A DNA stretch of 7,238 nucleotides, from NCBI GenBank assembly GCA_018065165.1, contig JAGHTV010000508.1, positions 1 through 7,238 of the forward strand, given 5' to 3'. The stretch is from Candidatus Sodaliphilus fimicaballi (GTDB lineage: Bacteria > Bacteroidota > Bacteroidia > Bacteroidales > Muribaculaceae). Made by a program: the position numbers and the translations under genes. Each line of letters opens with the position of its first letter. Within the stretch, counting starts at the first letter, position 1. Under the pieces are notes generated by a model, which saw only the letters and a program-made list of their open reading frames with translations, was not told where the DNA came from and searched no databases. Positions 1-7,002 of the stretch are shown piece by piece.

Positions 1-28
1 CGTTACTACTCTCTCAGCTACTCACTAA
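1..28 (+). CDS. possible 3' tail of an upstream gene (partial)
   Basis: Reading from base 2, the frame gives VTTLSATH followed by TAA at 26-28. Its codons (GTT, ACT, GCT, CTC) resemble those preferred in the exbD/tonB genes downstream. Genes before the exbD pair in Bacteroidota are usually exbB/tolQ-like or a small protein of the same operon, so a tail of such a gene is plausible. Eight codons cannot identify the product, and frame 1 stays open to a stop at 67-69, so the assignment is tentative. Confidence 0.3.
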
Positions 29-81
29 TTAGCTCGAGAATAATCAACTTATTTAGTAACTTTTATTAAGGTGTAAGAAAT

Positions 82-771
82 ATGGGAAAAGTCAAAATTA
101 AGAAAAAAGAGACGCGCATCGACGTGACCGCGATGAGCGACGTGACTGTTCTTTTGTTGACTTTCTTCATGTTGACTTCTACTTTCCTTCAGAAGGAGCC
201 TGTTACCGTTATCACTCCTGCTTCAGTAAGTGAGGAGAAGGTGCCCGATCAGAACTTACTTTCAGTTCTCGTCAGCCCTCAAGGTCAGGTATTCTTGGCT
301 GTTACTGGTAGCAAGGACTATACTTTCAAGAGTGAGACCGTGCGTGCCGACCTCCTGAAGAATATGGCTTCTGAGTACAACAAGCTTCACCCCTCTAACC
401 CTGTTAAGTTTACTGCTAAGCAGGTTGAGGAATTCTCTAAGCTGGGTACTTTCGGTGTGCCAATGAATCAGATGGCTAAATGGCTGGATATGGAAATTGA
501 CGAGCGCGATAAGGCTCTCGAAAAGGCTGGTATCCCCATCAACATGAATGAAGATCCAAACAACCCCAACGAGTTCCAAATGTGGATTCGTGCAGCTTAT
601 AACTCAATGAACGATGAGTTGCAAGCTTCTATGGTGAAAGGTAAAGGTATAGCAATCAAGGCTGACCAAACTACTCCTTATAGCGTCGTAAACGTAGTTA
701 TGGATAACCTCCAGACTATGAAGATGAATAAGTTTAGTTTGATGACAGCTCTTAAAACTGAGGAGGAATAA
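82..771 (+). CDS. exbD: ExbD/TolR-family biopolymer transporter, first copy
   Basis: This 229-residue protein is a stator component of the inner-membrane TonB-ExbB-ExbD motor, which uses the proton gradient to energise outer-membrane receptors. A basic cytoplasmic N-terminus (residues 1-12, KVKIKKKETR) precedes one transmembrane helix (about 21-37, VTVLLLTFFMLTSTF). Asp20 in the motif TAMSD sits where ExbD/TolR carries its proton-conducting Asp. The usual Pro of the TPM.D motif is Ala17 here. The periplasmic part is longer than in the 141-residue E. coli ExbD, with a helical insert (about 95-185) before the typical C-terminal fold (about 189-229, IAIKADQTTPYSVVNVVMD). The ATG at 82 is used because the membrane anchor starts just after it. 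No promoter box is visible in 1-81, which suggests read-through from upstream. It is followed after 3 bases by a second exbD. Family assignment is secure; the exact receptor partners are unknown. Confidence 0.93.
   Translation: MGKVKIKKKETRIDVTAMSDVTVLLLTFFMLTSTFLQKEPVTVITPASVSEEKVPDQNLLSVLVSPQGQVFLAVTGSKDYTFKSETVRADLLKNMASEYNKLHPSNPVKFTAKQVEEFSKLGTFGVPMNQMAKWLDMEIDERDKALEKAGIPINMNEDPNNPNEFQMWIRAAYNSMNDELQASMVKGKGIAIKADQTTPYSVVNVVMDNLQTMKMNKFSLMTALKTEEE
761..766 (+). promoter_or_regulatory. Shine-Dalgarno-like AGGAGG before second exbD
   Basis: AGGAGG lies inside the last Glu codons of the first exbD, 8 bases before the ATG at 775. This is a textbook ribosome-binding site position. Bacteroidota initiate mostly without Shine-Dalgarno pairing, so this may simply be the GAG-GAG codon pair. 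It could also support coupled re-initiation across the 3-base gap. Confidence 0.4.
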
Positions 772-774
772 GAT

Positions 775-1461
775 ATGGCAAAAGCAAAAAGTCATCAGAA
801 AAAATTCGACACCCGTATCGACTTTACTCCCATGGTTGACATGAACATGTTGCTTATCACTTTCTTCATGCTGTGTACTACTATGATTAAGTCACAGACT
901 CTTCAAATCGCACTTCCCTCTAACGAGAAGGTTGAAGAGGAACAGCAGAATAAGGTTAAGCAATCTGAAGCCGTTACCATCATCATCGACGGTAAAGTTG
1001 ACGACAATGGTCTTTCTAAACCCGACGAGGGTATGCTGTACTACTATGATGGTATGCCCCCCACAGGTAACGAAATCCTGACCAACAATCCTATGAAGCA
1101 AGTAGAATTCGGTGGCAAGACCGGTGGTGCTCTTCCCGCAATTCGTGAAATCTTGCGTGAACGCAACAAGGATGTTGTTGCTAAGATTGAATTGCTTAAG
1201 AAAGACTGGAAAGATATGAAGTTCAGCAACAAGGAAGAAGTTAATGACTCTATCTACCAGGCTAAGGCTAAGGAAATCCGTAACGACTCTACATTGAAGC
1301 GTCCTGTAATCATTATTAAGGCTACTCCCAACGCAAGTTATGCTCATGTAGTGAGTGTACTTGATGAGATGCAGATTAACAACATCAGCCGTTATCAGAT
1401 TGACCGCATTGGTGCAGTTGACTCGGCTATGATGATCCTGCTTCAGGGACAATCTAAGTAA
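775..1461 (+). CDS. exbD: ExbD/TolR-family biopolymer transporter, second copy
   Basis: This is the second 228-residue ExbD paralogue. It has the same architecture: a basic N-terminus (KAKSHQKKFDTR), then the conserved TPMVD motif with the proton-path Asp22, a methionine-rich transmembrane helix (about 23-39, MNMLLITFFMLCTTMIK) and a large periplasmic domain ending near VIIIKATPNASYAHVVSVLDEMQ. It retains the Pro19 that the first copy lacks. The periplasmic insert (about 75-170) is not similar by eye to that of copy 1, apart from the overall plan. Copies 1 and 2 probably form a heteromeric ExbD pair within an ExbB pentamer, as two exbD genes before tonB are common in Bacteroidota; heteromerisation is inference. 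The ATG at 775 is 3 bases after the preceding stop, so translation is probably coupled. Confidence 0.93.
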   Translation: MAKAKSHQKKFDTRIDFTPMVDMNMLLITFFMLCTTMIKSQTLQIALPSNEKVEEEQQNKVKQSEAVTIIIDGKVDDNGLSKPDEGMLYYYDGMPPTGNEILTNNPMKQVEFGGKTGGALPAIREILRERNKDVVAKIELLKKDWKDMKFSNKEEVNDSIYQAKAKEIRNDSTLKRPVIIIKATPNASYAHVVSVLDEMQINNISRYQIDRIGAVDSAMMILLQGQSK

Positions 1462-1505
1462 TGTGTGGTGAAAGTATTTATTAACTTACTAAATGGATTA
1501 AGATT

Positions 1506-2366
1506 ATGCCAAAAGATGTAGATCTTTCATCAAAAGAATGGTGCGACCTCGTGTTTGAGGGTAAGAATAAGGAATTTGGTGCTTATGAGCTGAGAACAAC
1601 TTCAGTAAAGCGTCATAATAAGGCAGTTCTCTATACAATCATTGGTGCAGTTCTTCTCGTAGCTGCTGCTCTTGGTTTCATGACTGTTCAACAAATGATC
1701 GCTGAGCGTAACATTGCTGACGCAGGTGAGCAAGAAGAAGTTCTTATCGACATGGGCGAAGCTGATGAACCCGAACCCGAAGAACAAAAGGTTGAAATTA
1801 AGCAACCCGAAGTTCTCCCCGAGGAGGTTTTGAATACCGTAAAGGTTACCGAGCTCAAGATCGTTGAAGACGAGAAGGTAAAGAGCGAGGACGAAATCAA
1901 GACTCAGGACGAACTTAAGGAAACTACAACTGCTTTCGGTCAGAAAGATAATGACAAGGGTACTGAGGACCGTAACGTGACTCGTACACTTAAGGAAGAA
2001 GTCGTAGTAGAGAAGAAGGAACCAGTTAAGGAAGTTAAGGAAGAAGTCTTCAAGTCAGTAGAGCAAATGCCTACCTTCCCCGGTGGCGATGCTGCTCTTA
2101 TGAAGTACTTGAGCTCTCACATTAACTACCCGACAATGGCACAAGAGAATAACATTCAAGGTAAGGTTATCGTTCAATTCGTCGTTACTAAGACTGGTAA
2201 GGTTGGTGAAGTTAAGGTTGTTCGCTCTGTAGACAAGGATCTCGACCGCGAGGCAGTTCGCGTCTGCAAGTCTCTGCCCAACTTCGTTCCTGGACGCCAA
2301 AATGGTCAGCCCGTATCTGTATGGTACACTCTGCCCGTTACATTCAAGCTCCAAGGTGCTAACTAA
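1506..2366 (+). CDS. tonB: TonB energy transducer
   Basis: This 286-residue TonB links the ExbB/ExbD motor to the TonB boxes of outer-membrane transporters such as siderophore and SusC-like glycan importers. A cytoplasmic N-terminus of about 40 residues (VDLSSKEWCDLVFEGKNKEFGAYELR, typical of Bacteroidota TonB) precedes the transmembrane helix (about 41-61, VLYTIIGAVLLVAAALGFMTV). A periplasm-spanning linker follows (about 66-184), rich in Glu, Lys and Val with only five prolines. The C-terminal TonB domain starts at about 185 (VEQMPTFPGG), has INYP at 206-209, the beta strand GKVIVQFVVTKTGKV, and ends with VWYTLPVTFKL (272-282). The gap to exbD is 44 bases with no clear promoter box, so it is probably the last gene of the same operon; a strong terminator follows. 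The linker is Glu/Lys-rich rather than the Pro-Glu/Pro-Lys rod of E. coli TonB. Identity is secure. Confidence 0.95.
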   Translation: MPKDVDLSSKEWCDLVFEGKNKEFGAYELRTTSVKRHNKAVLYTIIGAVLLVAAALGFMTVQQMIAERNIADAGEQEEVLIDMGEADEPEPEEQKVEIKQPEVLPEEVLNTVKVTELKIVEDEKVKSEDEIKTQDELKETTTAFGQKDNDKGTEDRNVTRTLKEEVVVEKKEPVKEVKEEVFKSVEQMPTFPGGDAALMKYLSSHINYPTMAQENNIQGKVIVQFVVTKTGKVGEVKVVRSVDKDLDREAVRVCKSLPNFVPGRQNGQPVSVWYTLPVTFKLQGAN

Positions 2367-2370
2367 TCTA

Positions 2371-2388
2371 TAGATTTTTCTAAATCTA
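2371..2388 (+). repeat. A/T-rich hairpin after tonB stop
   Basis: Perfect 7-base arms TAGATTT (2371-2377) and AAATCTA (2382-2388) flank the loop TTCT, five bases after the tonB stop codon. The stem is weak and has no T tract of its own. It may stabilise the mRNA end or have no role; the true terminator lies just downstream. Confidence 0.35.
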
Positions 2389-2394
2389 AAATAT

Positions 2395-2430
2395 GAAATC
2401 GCTGTCCGTCTGGGCAGCGATTTCTTTTTT
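2395..2430 (+). terminator. Rho-independent terminator of exbD-exbD-tonB
   Basis: Perfect 10-base arms GAAATCGCTG (2395-2404) and CAGCGATTTC (2415-2424) pair. The stem can extend inward by a U-G and two C-G pairs, leaving the tetraloop GTCT (2408-2411). A run of six T (2425-2430) follows directly. It lies 28 bases past the tonB stop and closes the plus-strand operon. Confidence 0.93.
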
Positions 2431-2600
2431 ATCTCAGTCTTGAGAGGAACAGATTTAGGGCCAGTCGAAAAAAAAGATAGAGATAGTTGCCATTTTCTAA
2501 CGGAAAATAAAAAAACAATGAAAACCCCTTGTCGATGATGGAGGCTATCGCTCCTTACTTATAGCTAGGGAGACTGACATCCCGCTAGGGATAAAAGAAG
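2431..2600. other. gene-free convergent intergenic segment, possibly structured
   Basis: This segment separates the tonB and htpG terminators and holds no credible gene; the longest starts give only 9-12 codons. It has an ATTTTC/GAAAAT hairpin (2492-2508) next to A-runs, then a more G/C-rich part (about 2530-2592). In that part, CTCCTTA (2551-2557) pairs with TAGGGAG (2566-2572), including one G-U. An alternative fold pairs AGC and GGGA (2563-2571) with TCCC and GCT (2580-2586). GCTAGGGA occurs twice, 20 bases apart (2564, 2584). It may be an undescribed small RNA, a remnant of a repeat, or spacer. Confidence 0.35.
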
Positions 2601-2629
2601 AAAGCCAGTAGAGTGAGTCTACTGGCTTT
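2601..2629 (-). terminator. Rho-independent terminator of clpC-htpG
   Basis: Arms AAAGCCAGTAGA (2601-2612) and TCTACTGGCTTT (2618-2629) pair perfectly over 12 bases with a 5-base loop. Read on the minus strand, the stem is followed by a pyrimidine-rich tract, TTTCTTCTTTTAT, which suits termination of htpG, whose stop codon lies 27 bases upstream. On the plus strand the following bases (GTTGTGT) are a poor T tract, so it acts mainly for the minus strand. Confidence 0.85.
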
Positions 2630-2641
2630 GTTGTGTATTGT

Positions 2642-2661
2642 TGTAATGTTATTGCATTACA
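2642..2661 (-). repeat. small hairpin overlapping the htpG stop codon
   Basis: TGTAATG (2642-2648) and CATTACA (2655-2661) are perfect 7-base inverted arms around TTATTG, and the downstream arm includes the htpG stop codon (2657-2659). The stem is A/T-rich and lacks a T tract, so it is unlikely to terminate by itself. A role in 3'-end protection is possible but speculative. Confidence 0.3.
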
Positions 2662-4702
2662 GCAGGTCTACTGAGCGACGCAGGAAGTTAGAGAGTGCCT
2701 CGCCCTTGAGCAGTCCATTGCTAAGCAGTGCAATGTCGATAAGTTGCTTAACCTTATCTTGCTTAGATGCATAAGTCGCGATTGTTGCATTCTTCTTGTC
2801 GCGTAGTTCACGAGCTTTAGCCTCATTGTCTTCTAGGTCTTTCTTCTTATCTTCAGGAACGCCCTTGTTGTCTTTGTCAAGACTGCGTATAGCGTTAATG
2901 ACATTGTTTGTTGCACTCAATTCGTCATCAAGAGGTTTGAGTTCGCTTTCAAGTGATTGTTCGGCAGCTTCAATTACATCCTTGATTAGACGGTGGTTTG
3001 TATTCAATGTCAGCGTGTATGTGTCAGGCAGTTCGCCGTAGAAACTCATGCCTGGTTGGAATTGTGCCATCTCCTTCATGCGGCGCATGTACTCGCTCTG
3101 TGTAATCACGATAGGCTGTTCATCGGCACTCAGTGCTGCATAGTTAACAGTGAAGTTGCCTTTCTCTACACTGGGAGTCTGTGACTGGAAGAGTTGAATG
3201 CCTATTTCTTGTTGTGATTGTGTAAGTTCAATAGCCTTGAAGTCTTCTTTTATTATAAGGCGATCAACTACATCACTGTCAACGCGTACAAAGCGAGTCT
3301 TTTCGCTCTTTTGCTCAAGCATTCCTACGAAAGGTACATCAAGTTGCCCATTCATGAGCAGTACGTCGTAACCCTTGTCGGTAGCAGCTTTGATATAAGA
3401 GTATTGAGTCTCTTTGTCGGTAGCATACAAGTAGATGAGGTTACCGTCTTTATCTGTTTGGTTACCTTCGATAAGCTTCTTGTAGTCATCAAGTTTGTTG
3501 AACTTGCCGTCGGTGCTTTCAATCAATGTAAATTTCATTGCTTGGTCGCAGAACTTTTCGTCACTGAGCATACCATATTCAATGAAAATCTTGATGTCAT
3601 TCCACTTCTCCTCAAATGCCTTGGGATCGTTCTTTGCAATCTCTTCGAGGCGAGATGCAACTTTCTTGGTAATGTATGAAGAAATCTTCTTAACATTGCG
3701 GTCTGACTGGAGATAAGAACGAGAAACATTCAAGGGAATGTCGGGGCTGTCAATCACACCTTGCAGAAGCATCAAGAACTCGGGAACAACACCCTCTACG
3801 CTATCGGTAACATATACCTGGTTGCAATAGAGCTGGATGCGGTCTTTGCGTATGTCAAGATTGTTCTTGATCTTTGGGAAGTATAGGATACCTGTAAGTG
3901 TGAAGGGGAAGTCAACATTAAGGTGAATCCAGAACAGGGGATCTTCTTGTGCGGGCTGAATAGCACGATAGAACTTCAGGTAGTCTTCGTCGGTCAGTTC
4001 TGTGGGCTTGCGAGTCCACATGGGCTCAATGTCGTTAATGACCTTATCCTTTTCAGTATCAACATACTTGCCGTCTTTCCACTCTTGTTCCTTTCCAAAT
4101 ACTACGGGTACTGGAAGGAAACGACAATATTTGTTGAGCAAGGTATTGATGCGTGTCTGCTCAAGGAATTCTTTTTCCTCATCGTCAATGAAAAGGACGA
4201 TTTCGGTACCACGCTCGGCCTTGTCATAGTCGCCCATCTCATATTCGGGAGAACCGTCACAACTCCAGCACACACCCTTTGCTCCTTCTTTATATGATAA
4301 TGTGTGGATTTCAACTTTCTTCGCTACCATGAATGCCGAGTAGAAACCCAAACCAAAGTGGCCAATTATTGCATTAGAGCTGTCTTTGTACTTGTTCAGG
4401 AATTCCTCGGCGCCCGAGAATGCGATTTGGTTGATATACTTATCAACGTCTTCGGCAGTCATACCTATACCATTGTCGGTAATGGTGAGTGTGCCGGCAT
4501 CTTTATTTATGCTTACATTTACCTTAAGGTCGTCGGTTGAACCGTTAAACTCGCCTGCCGAAGCAAGGGTTTTAAGTTTTTGTGTTGCATCAACAGCGTT
4601 TGATACGAGCTCACGCAGGAAAATCTCATGATCGCTGTAAAGGAATTTCTTGATTACGGGGAAAATGTTAGTTGTTGTTACCCCAATTGAACCTTTTGCC
4701 AT
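2657..4702 (-). CDS. htpG: molecular chaperone HtpG (bacterial Hsp90)
   Basis: This 681-residue cytoplasmic ATP-dependent dimeric chaperone is full length for Bacteroidota HtpG and longer than the 624-residue E. coli form. The N-terminal GHKL ATPase domain shows the catalytic Glu31 and Mg-binding Asn35 in RELVSNAVDA, DNGIGM (76-81, with nucleotide-binding Asp76), and the lid/glycine motif GHFGLGFYSAF (114-124). The middle domain carries PLNVSRSYLQSD with Arg328, which matches the ATP-contacting Arg of the LNVSRE motif in E. coli HtpG. The C-terminal dimerisation region begins around residue 540 and includes a Lys/Asp/Glu-rich stretch (about 620-650, LDKDNKGVPEDKKKDLEDNEAK). The start at 4702 (MAKGSIGVTTTNIFPVIKKFLYSD) matches the family. 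It lies 12 bases after the clpC stop codon with no room for a promoter, so it is co-transcribed with clpC, presumably as part of a stress-response operon. Confidence 0.97.
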   Translation of the reverse strand: MAKGSIGVTTTNIFPVIKKFLYSDHEIFLRELVSNAVDATQKLKTLASAGEFNGSTDDLKVNVSINKDAGTLTITDNGIGMTAEDVDKYINQIAFSGAEEFLNKYKDSSNAIIGHFGLGFYSAFMVAKKVEIHTLSYKEGAKGVCWSCDGSPEYEMGDYDKAERGTEIVLFIDDEEKEFLEQTRINTLLNKYCRFLPVPVVFGKEQEWKDGKYVDTEKDKVINDIEPMWTRKPTELTDEDYLKFYRAIQPAQEDPLFWIHLNVDFPFTLTGILYFPKIKNNLDIRKDRIQLYCNQVYVTDSVEGVVPEFLMLLQGVIDSPDIPLNVSRSYLQSDRNVKKISSYITKKVASRLEEIAKNDPKAFEEKWNDIKIFIEYGMLSDEKFCDQAMKFTLIESTDGKFNKLDDYKKLIEGNQTDKDGNLIYLYATDKETQYSYIKAATDKGYDVLLMNGQLDVPFVGMLEQKSEKTRFVRVDSDVVDRLIIKEDFKAIELTQSQQEIGIQLFQSQTPSVEKGNFTVNYAALSADEQPIVITQSEYMRRMKEMAQFQPGMSFYGELPDTYTLTLNTNHRLIKDVIEAAEQSLESELKPLDDELSATNNVINAIRSLDKDNKGVPEDKKKDLEDNEAKARELRDKKNATIATYASKQDKVKQLIDIALLSNGLLKGEALSNFLRRSVDLL

Positions 4703-4714
4703 AATGTTTATTGT

Positions 4715-6886
4715 TTAATCATTATCTTTTTTTACAACTGATTTCGTCTTCTTGATTCTAGTTGAAATCTCGTCGTTCTTTATTTCAATATAAATAGTAT
4801 CGCCGGCGGTTGCCTCTTCACGCAGCAATAATTCGCTCAGTGGATCCTCGATATTGCTCTGGATAGCACGCTTGAGTGGTCGTGCTCCATATTGAGCATC
4901 AAATCCCTGGTTGGCTACATATGCTTTTGCTTCGTCGGTAATCGTAAGCTTGAGACCATTTTGTTCAACTCGATCGTAGAATGATTTCAATTCGATATCA
5001 ATAATCTTCATGATGTTCTCCTGATTGAGTGAACCAAATGTGATAATGTCATCAATGCGATTTAGGAACTCGGGAGAGAACGAGCGATTAAGAGCCTTGC
5101 GTATGACAGCATCGCTGCGTTCACGGGTTAGGGTAGATGTATTGAATCCAACGCCTGCACCAAAATCCTTAAGTTCGCGCGTACCTATATTAGATGTCAT
5201 TATCACAATAGTGTTCTTGAAGTTGACCTTACGACCTAGACTGTCGGTAAGAGCACCCTCGTCAAGCACTTGCAGTAGCATGTTGAATACATCGGGGTGA
5301 GCTTTTTCAACCTCGTCAAGCAAAACTACCGAGTAGGGGTGTCGTCTCACTTTCTCGGTGAGTTGTCCACCTTCTTCATAACCTACATATCCCGGAGGAG
5401 CGCCCACCAGTCGCGATACATTGAATTTCTCCATATATTCACTCATGTCGATGCGTATGAGTGCATCTTGTGAGTTGAATAAGAACTCTGCCAGTCGCTT
5501 GGCTAGCAATGTCTTGCCTACGCCTGTAGGACCTAGGAACATAAATGAACCAATGGGGCGGTTGGGGTCGCGTAAGCCAGCACGATTACAACGTATTGCC
5601 TTGACTATCTTATCAATGGCTTCGTCTTGACCTATAATCATGTGCTTGAGTTCGTCACCCATGCCCAGAAGTCTTATGCCTTCGGCTTGTGCGATGCGTT
5701 GCACAGGAACTCCAGTCATCAGTGCTACAACCTCGGCAACATCACTCTCGTCAACAGTTTCGCGTTGGTTGTCAAGTTCTTGTTCCCATTTTTGCTTTGC
5801 ATCTTCAAGTTCAAGCTTGAGTTTTTCTTGCTGGTCGCGATAGTTGGCGGCACTCTCAAAGTTTTGTTCTTGTACAGCTTTGAACTTATTGTCCTGCGCT
5901 TGTGCAATCTTGTCCTCAAGTTCGCTAATCTCTTTAGGCACTACAACCTTTGAGATGTGAACGCGTGAACCTGCCTCGTCAAGGGCGTCAATGGCCTTGT
6001 CGGGGAAGAAACGGTCACTAATGTATCTGTCGGTCAACTTGACGCAAGCCTCAAGTGCTTTCTCTGTATAACAAACACCGTGATGGCTCTCATATACATC
6101 CTTGATATTGTGTAGTATCTCAAGTGTTTCTTCGGGTGATGTCGGGTCAACACTTACCTTTTGGAAACGACGTTCGAGTGCTCCGTCCTTCTCAATGTTC
6201 TTGCGATATTCATCAAGTGTAGTAGCGCCTATGCACTGGAATTCTCCACGAGCTAGGGCAGGCTTAAGCAGGTTGGCCGCGTCCATCGATCCCTGGGCGT
6301 TGCCTGCACCTACGATATTGTGAATTTCGTCAATGAACATTATTACATTAGGATTCTTTGATACCTCGTCGATAATTGCCTTAACACGCTCCTCAAACTG
6401 TCCGCGATACTTGGTGCCAGCAACAATAGCTGCCATATCAAGTGCAACGATACGCTTGTCCATAAGTACGCGTGCAACTTTGCGGTCAATAATGCGCTTG
6501 GCGAGACCTTCAATTATAGCACTTTTGCCCACACCTGGTTCACCTATGAGAACTGGGTTGTTCTTCTTACGTCTACTAAGTATCTGTGCCAGTCGCTCGA
6601 TTTCCTTTTCACGTCCCACTACAGGGTCAAGTTCGCCATCGGCAGCTGCACGAGTTATGTCTTTGCCATATTTGTCAATGACAGGAGTGTCATTATTGTC
6701 ACCTTTTGTGACATTTCGTCGTTGAGTGTGTTTGTCGCTACCCTTTGCTTGAGAGGGCTCGTTGCCTTCGTCGCCCAGAGGGTCGTCGTCATCCTCTTCG
6801 GGATAGTCAAATCCTGCAAGTGGCAACGCCTCTCGTCGTTGCAAGCTATATTGGGTTGCGTCTATATATTTTTTCTTCATATTCAT
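4715..6886 (-). CDS. clpC: ClpC-type AAA+ unfoldase lacking the Clp-N domain
   Basis: This 723-residue Hsp100 ATPase should feed unfolded substrates to ClpP. AAA1 has Walker A GEPGVGKS (115-122), pore loop KYRG (158-161), Walker B FIDE (183-186) and Arg238/239 as trans-acting arginines. A UVR-like middle coiled coil follows (about 316-372, [15 protein letters not shown]). AAA2 has Walker A GPTGVGKT (451-458), Walker B VVLLDE (518-523), the ClpP-docking loop VGF (577-579), Arg608 in EFLNRID and sensor-2 GAR (665-667). The usual N-terminal pair of Clp-N repeats (about 140-150 residues) is absent. Residues 1-65 are a charged tail with an acidic patch (30-35, EEDDDD), joining AAA1 at about 67. 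In-frame TGA at 6907-6905, 18 bases upstream of the ATG, excludes extension. A second ATG two codons in (6880) is an alternative start. MecA-like adaptors normally bind the missing domain, so substrate choice should differ. It is transcribed before htpG and divergent from gyrA. Confidence 0.93.
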   Translation of the reverse strand: MNMKKKYIDATQYSLQRREALPLAGFDYPEEDDDDPLGDEGNEPSQAKGSDKHTQRRNVTKGDNNDTPVIDKYGKDITRAAADGELDPVVGREKEIERLAQILSRRKKNNPVLIGEPGVGKSAIIEGLAKRIIDRKVARVLMDKRIVALDMAAIVAGTKYRGQFEERVKAIIDEVSKNPNVIMFIDEIHNIVGAGNAQGSMDAANLLKPALARGEFQCIGATTLDEYRKNIEKDGALERRFQKVSVDPTSPEETLEILHNIKDVYESHHGVCYTEKALEACVKLTDRYISDRFFPDKAIDALDEAGSRVHISKVVVPKEISELEDKIAQAQDNKFKAVQEQNFESAANYRDQQEKLKLELEDAKQKWEQELDNQRETVDESDVAEVVALMTGVPVQRIAQAEGIRLLGMGDELKHMIIGQDEAIDKIVKAIRCNRAGLRDPNRPIGSFMFLGPTGVGKTLLAKRLAEFLFNSQDALIRIDMSEYMEKFNVSRLVGAPPGYVGYEEGGQLTEKVRRHPYSVVLLDEVEKAHPDVFNMLLQVLDEGALTDSLGRKVNFKNTIVIMTSNIGTRELKDFGAGVGFNTSTLTRERSDAVIRKALNRSFSPEFLNRIDDIITFGSLNQENIMKIIDIELKSFYDRVEQNGLKLTITDEAKAYVANQGFDAQYGARPLKRAIQSNIEDPLSELLLREEATAGDTIYIEIKNDEISTRIKKTKSVVKKDND

Positions 6887-6939
6887 TTCTTCATTAAACC
6901 ACTCTCAATTTTTTGTGTCAAATGGAGTGAAATAGCTAG

Positions 6940-6947
6940 CAAATATA
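6940..6947 (-). promoter_or_regulatory. Bacteroidota -7 promoter box for clpC-htpG
   Basis: TATATTTG on the minus strand is an exact match to the Bacteroidota housekeeping -7 consensus TAnnTTTG. It would start transcription near 6934 and give a leader of about 48 bases before the clpC ATG. No good -33 TTG lies at the usual distance; the nearest TTG (6977-6975) is too far. The position upstream of the first gene of the operon supports the call. Confidence 0.65.
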
Positions 6948-6951
6948 CCTT

Positions 6952-6991
6952 GCTTGGCTTTAATTTTAATAATGCAATTTTTATGCCAAGC
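6952..6991. promoter_or_regulatory. spaced inverted repeat upstream of clpC promoter
   Basis: Perfect 7-base arms GCTTGGC (6952-6958) and GCCAAGC (6985-6991) flank a 26-base A/T-rich spacer, with centres 33 bases apart, about three helical turns. The repeat begins 5 bases upstream of the clpC -7 box and covers the expected -33 region, as an operator or activator site would. It does not match CIRCE or HAIR heat-shock operators. No regulator is known from this sequence. Confidence 0.4.
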
Positions 6992-7002
6992 TAGTCAACA
7001 TT

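Noticed and set aside
892..1452. 186-codon open frame antisense to the second exbD
   Set aside because: It lies wholly opposite a secure gene, has no recognisable domain or promoter, and arises from the codon bias of exbD. The same applies to the shorter antisense frames opposite the first exbD, tonB, htpG and clpC.
1462..1505. Separate promoter for tonB
   Set aside because: The 44-base gap has no TAnnTTTG box and no terminator before it, so shared transcription with exbD is simpler.
2055..2354. 99-codon antisense frame within tonB
   Set aside because: It mirrors the conserved TonB C-terminal domain, and its translation is low-quality with no family features.
2455..2493. 12-codon minus-strand frame (MATISIFFFDWP) in the convergent spacer
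   Set aside because: It is too short, depends on a run of A/T bases, and has no promoter box or start context to support it.
2492..2508. ATTTTC/GAAAAT hairpin as a terminator
   Set aside because: On the plus strand it is followed by A-runs, and on the minus strand the T-run precedes the stem, so the order is wrong for termination.
2535..2564. 9-codon plus-strand frame (MMEAIAPYL) in the convergent spacer
   Set aside because: It is very short, overlaps the potential RNA stems, and has no promoter between the tonB terminator and its start.
3218..3679. 153-codon plus-strand frame inside htpG
   Set aside because: It is antisense to the conserved middle and C-terminal parts of HtpG, and its hydrophobic look comes from the complement of charged codons.
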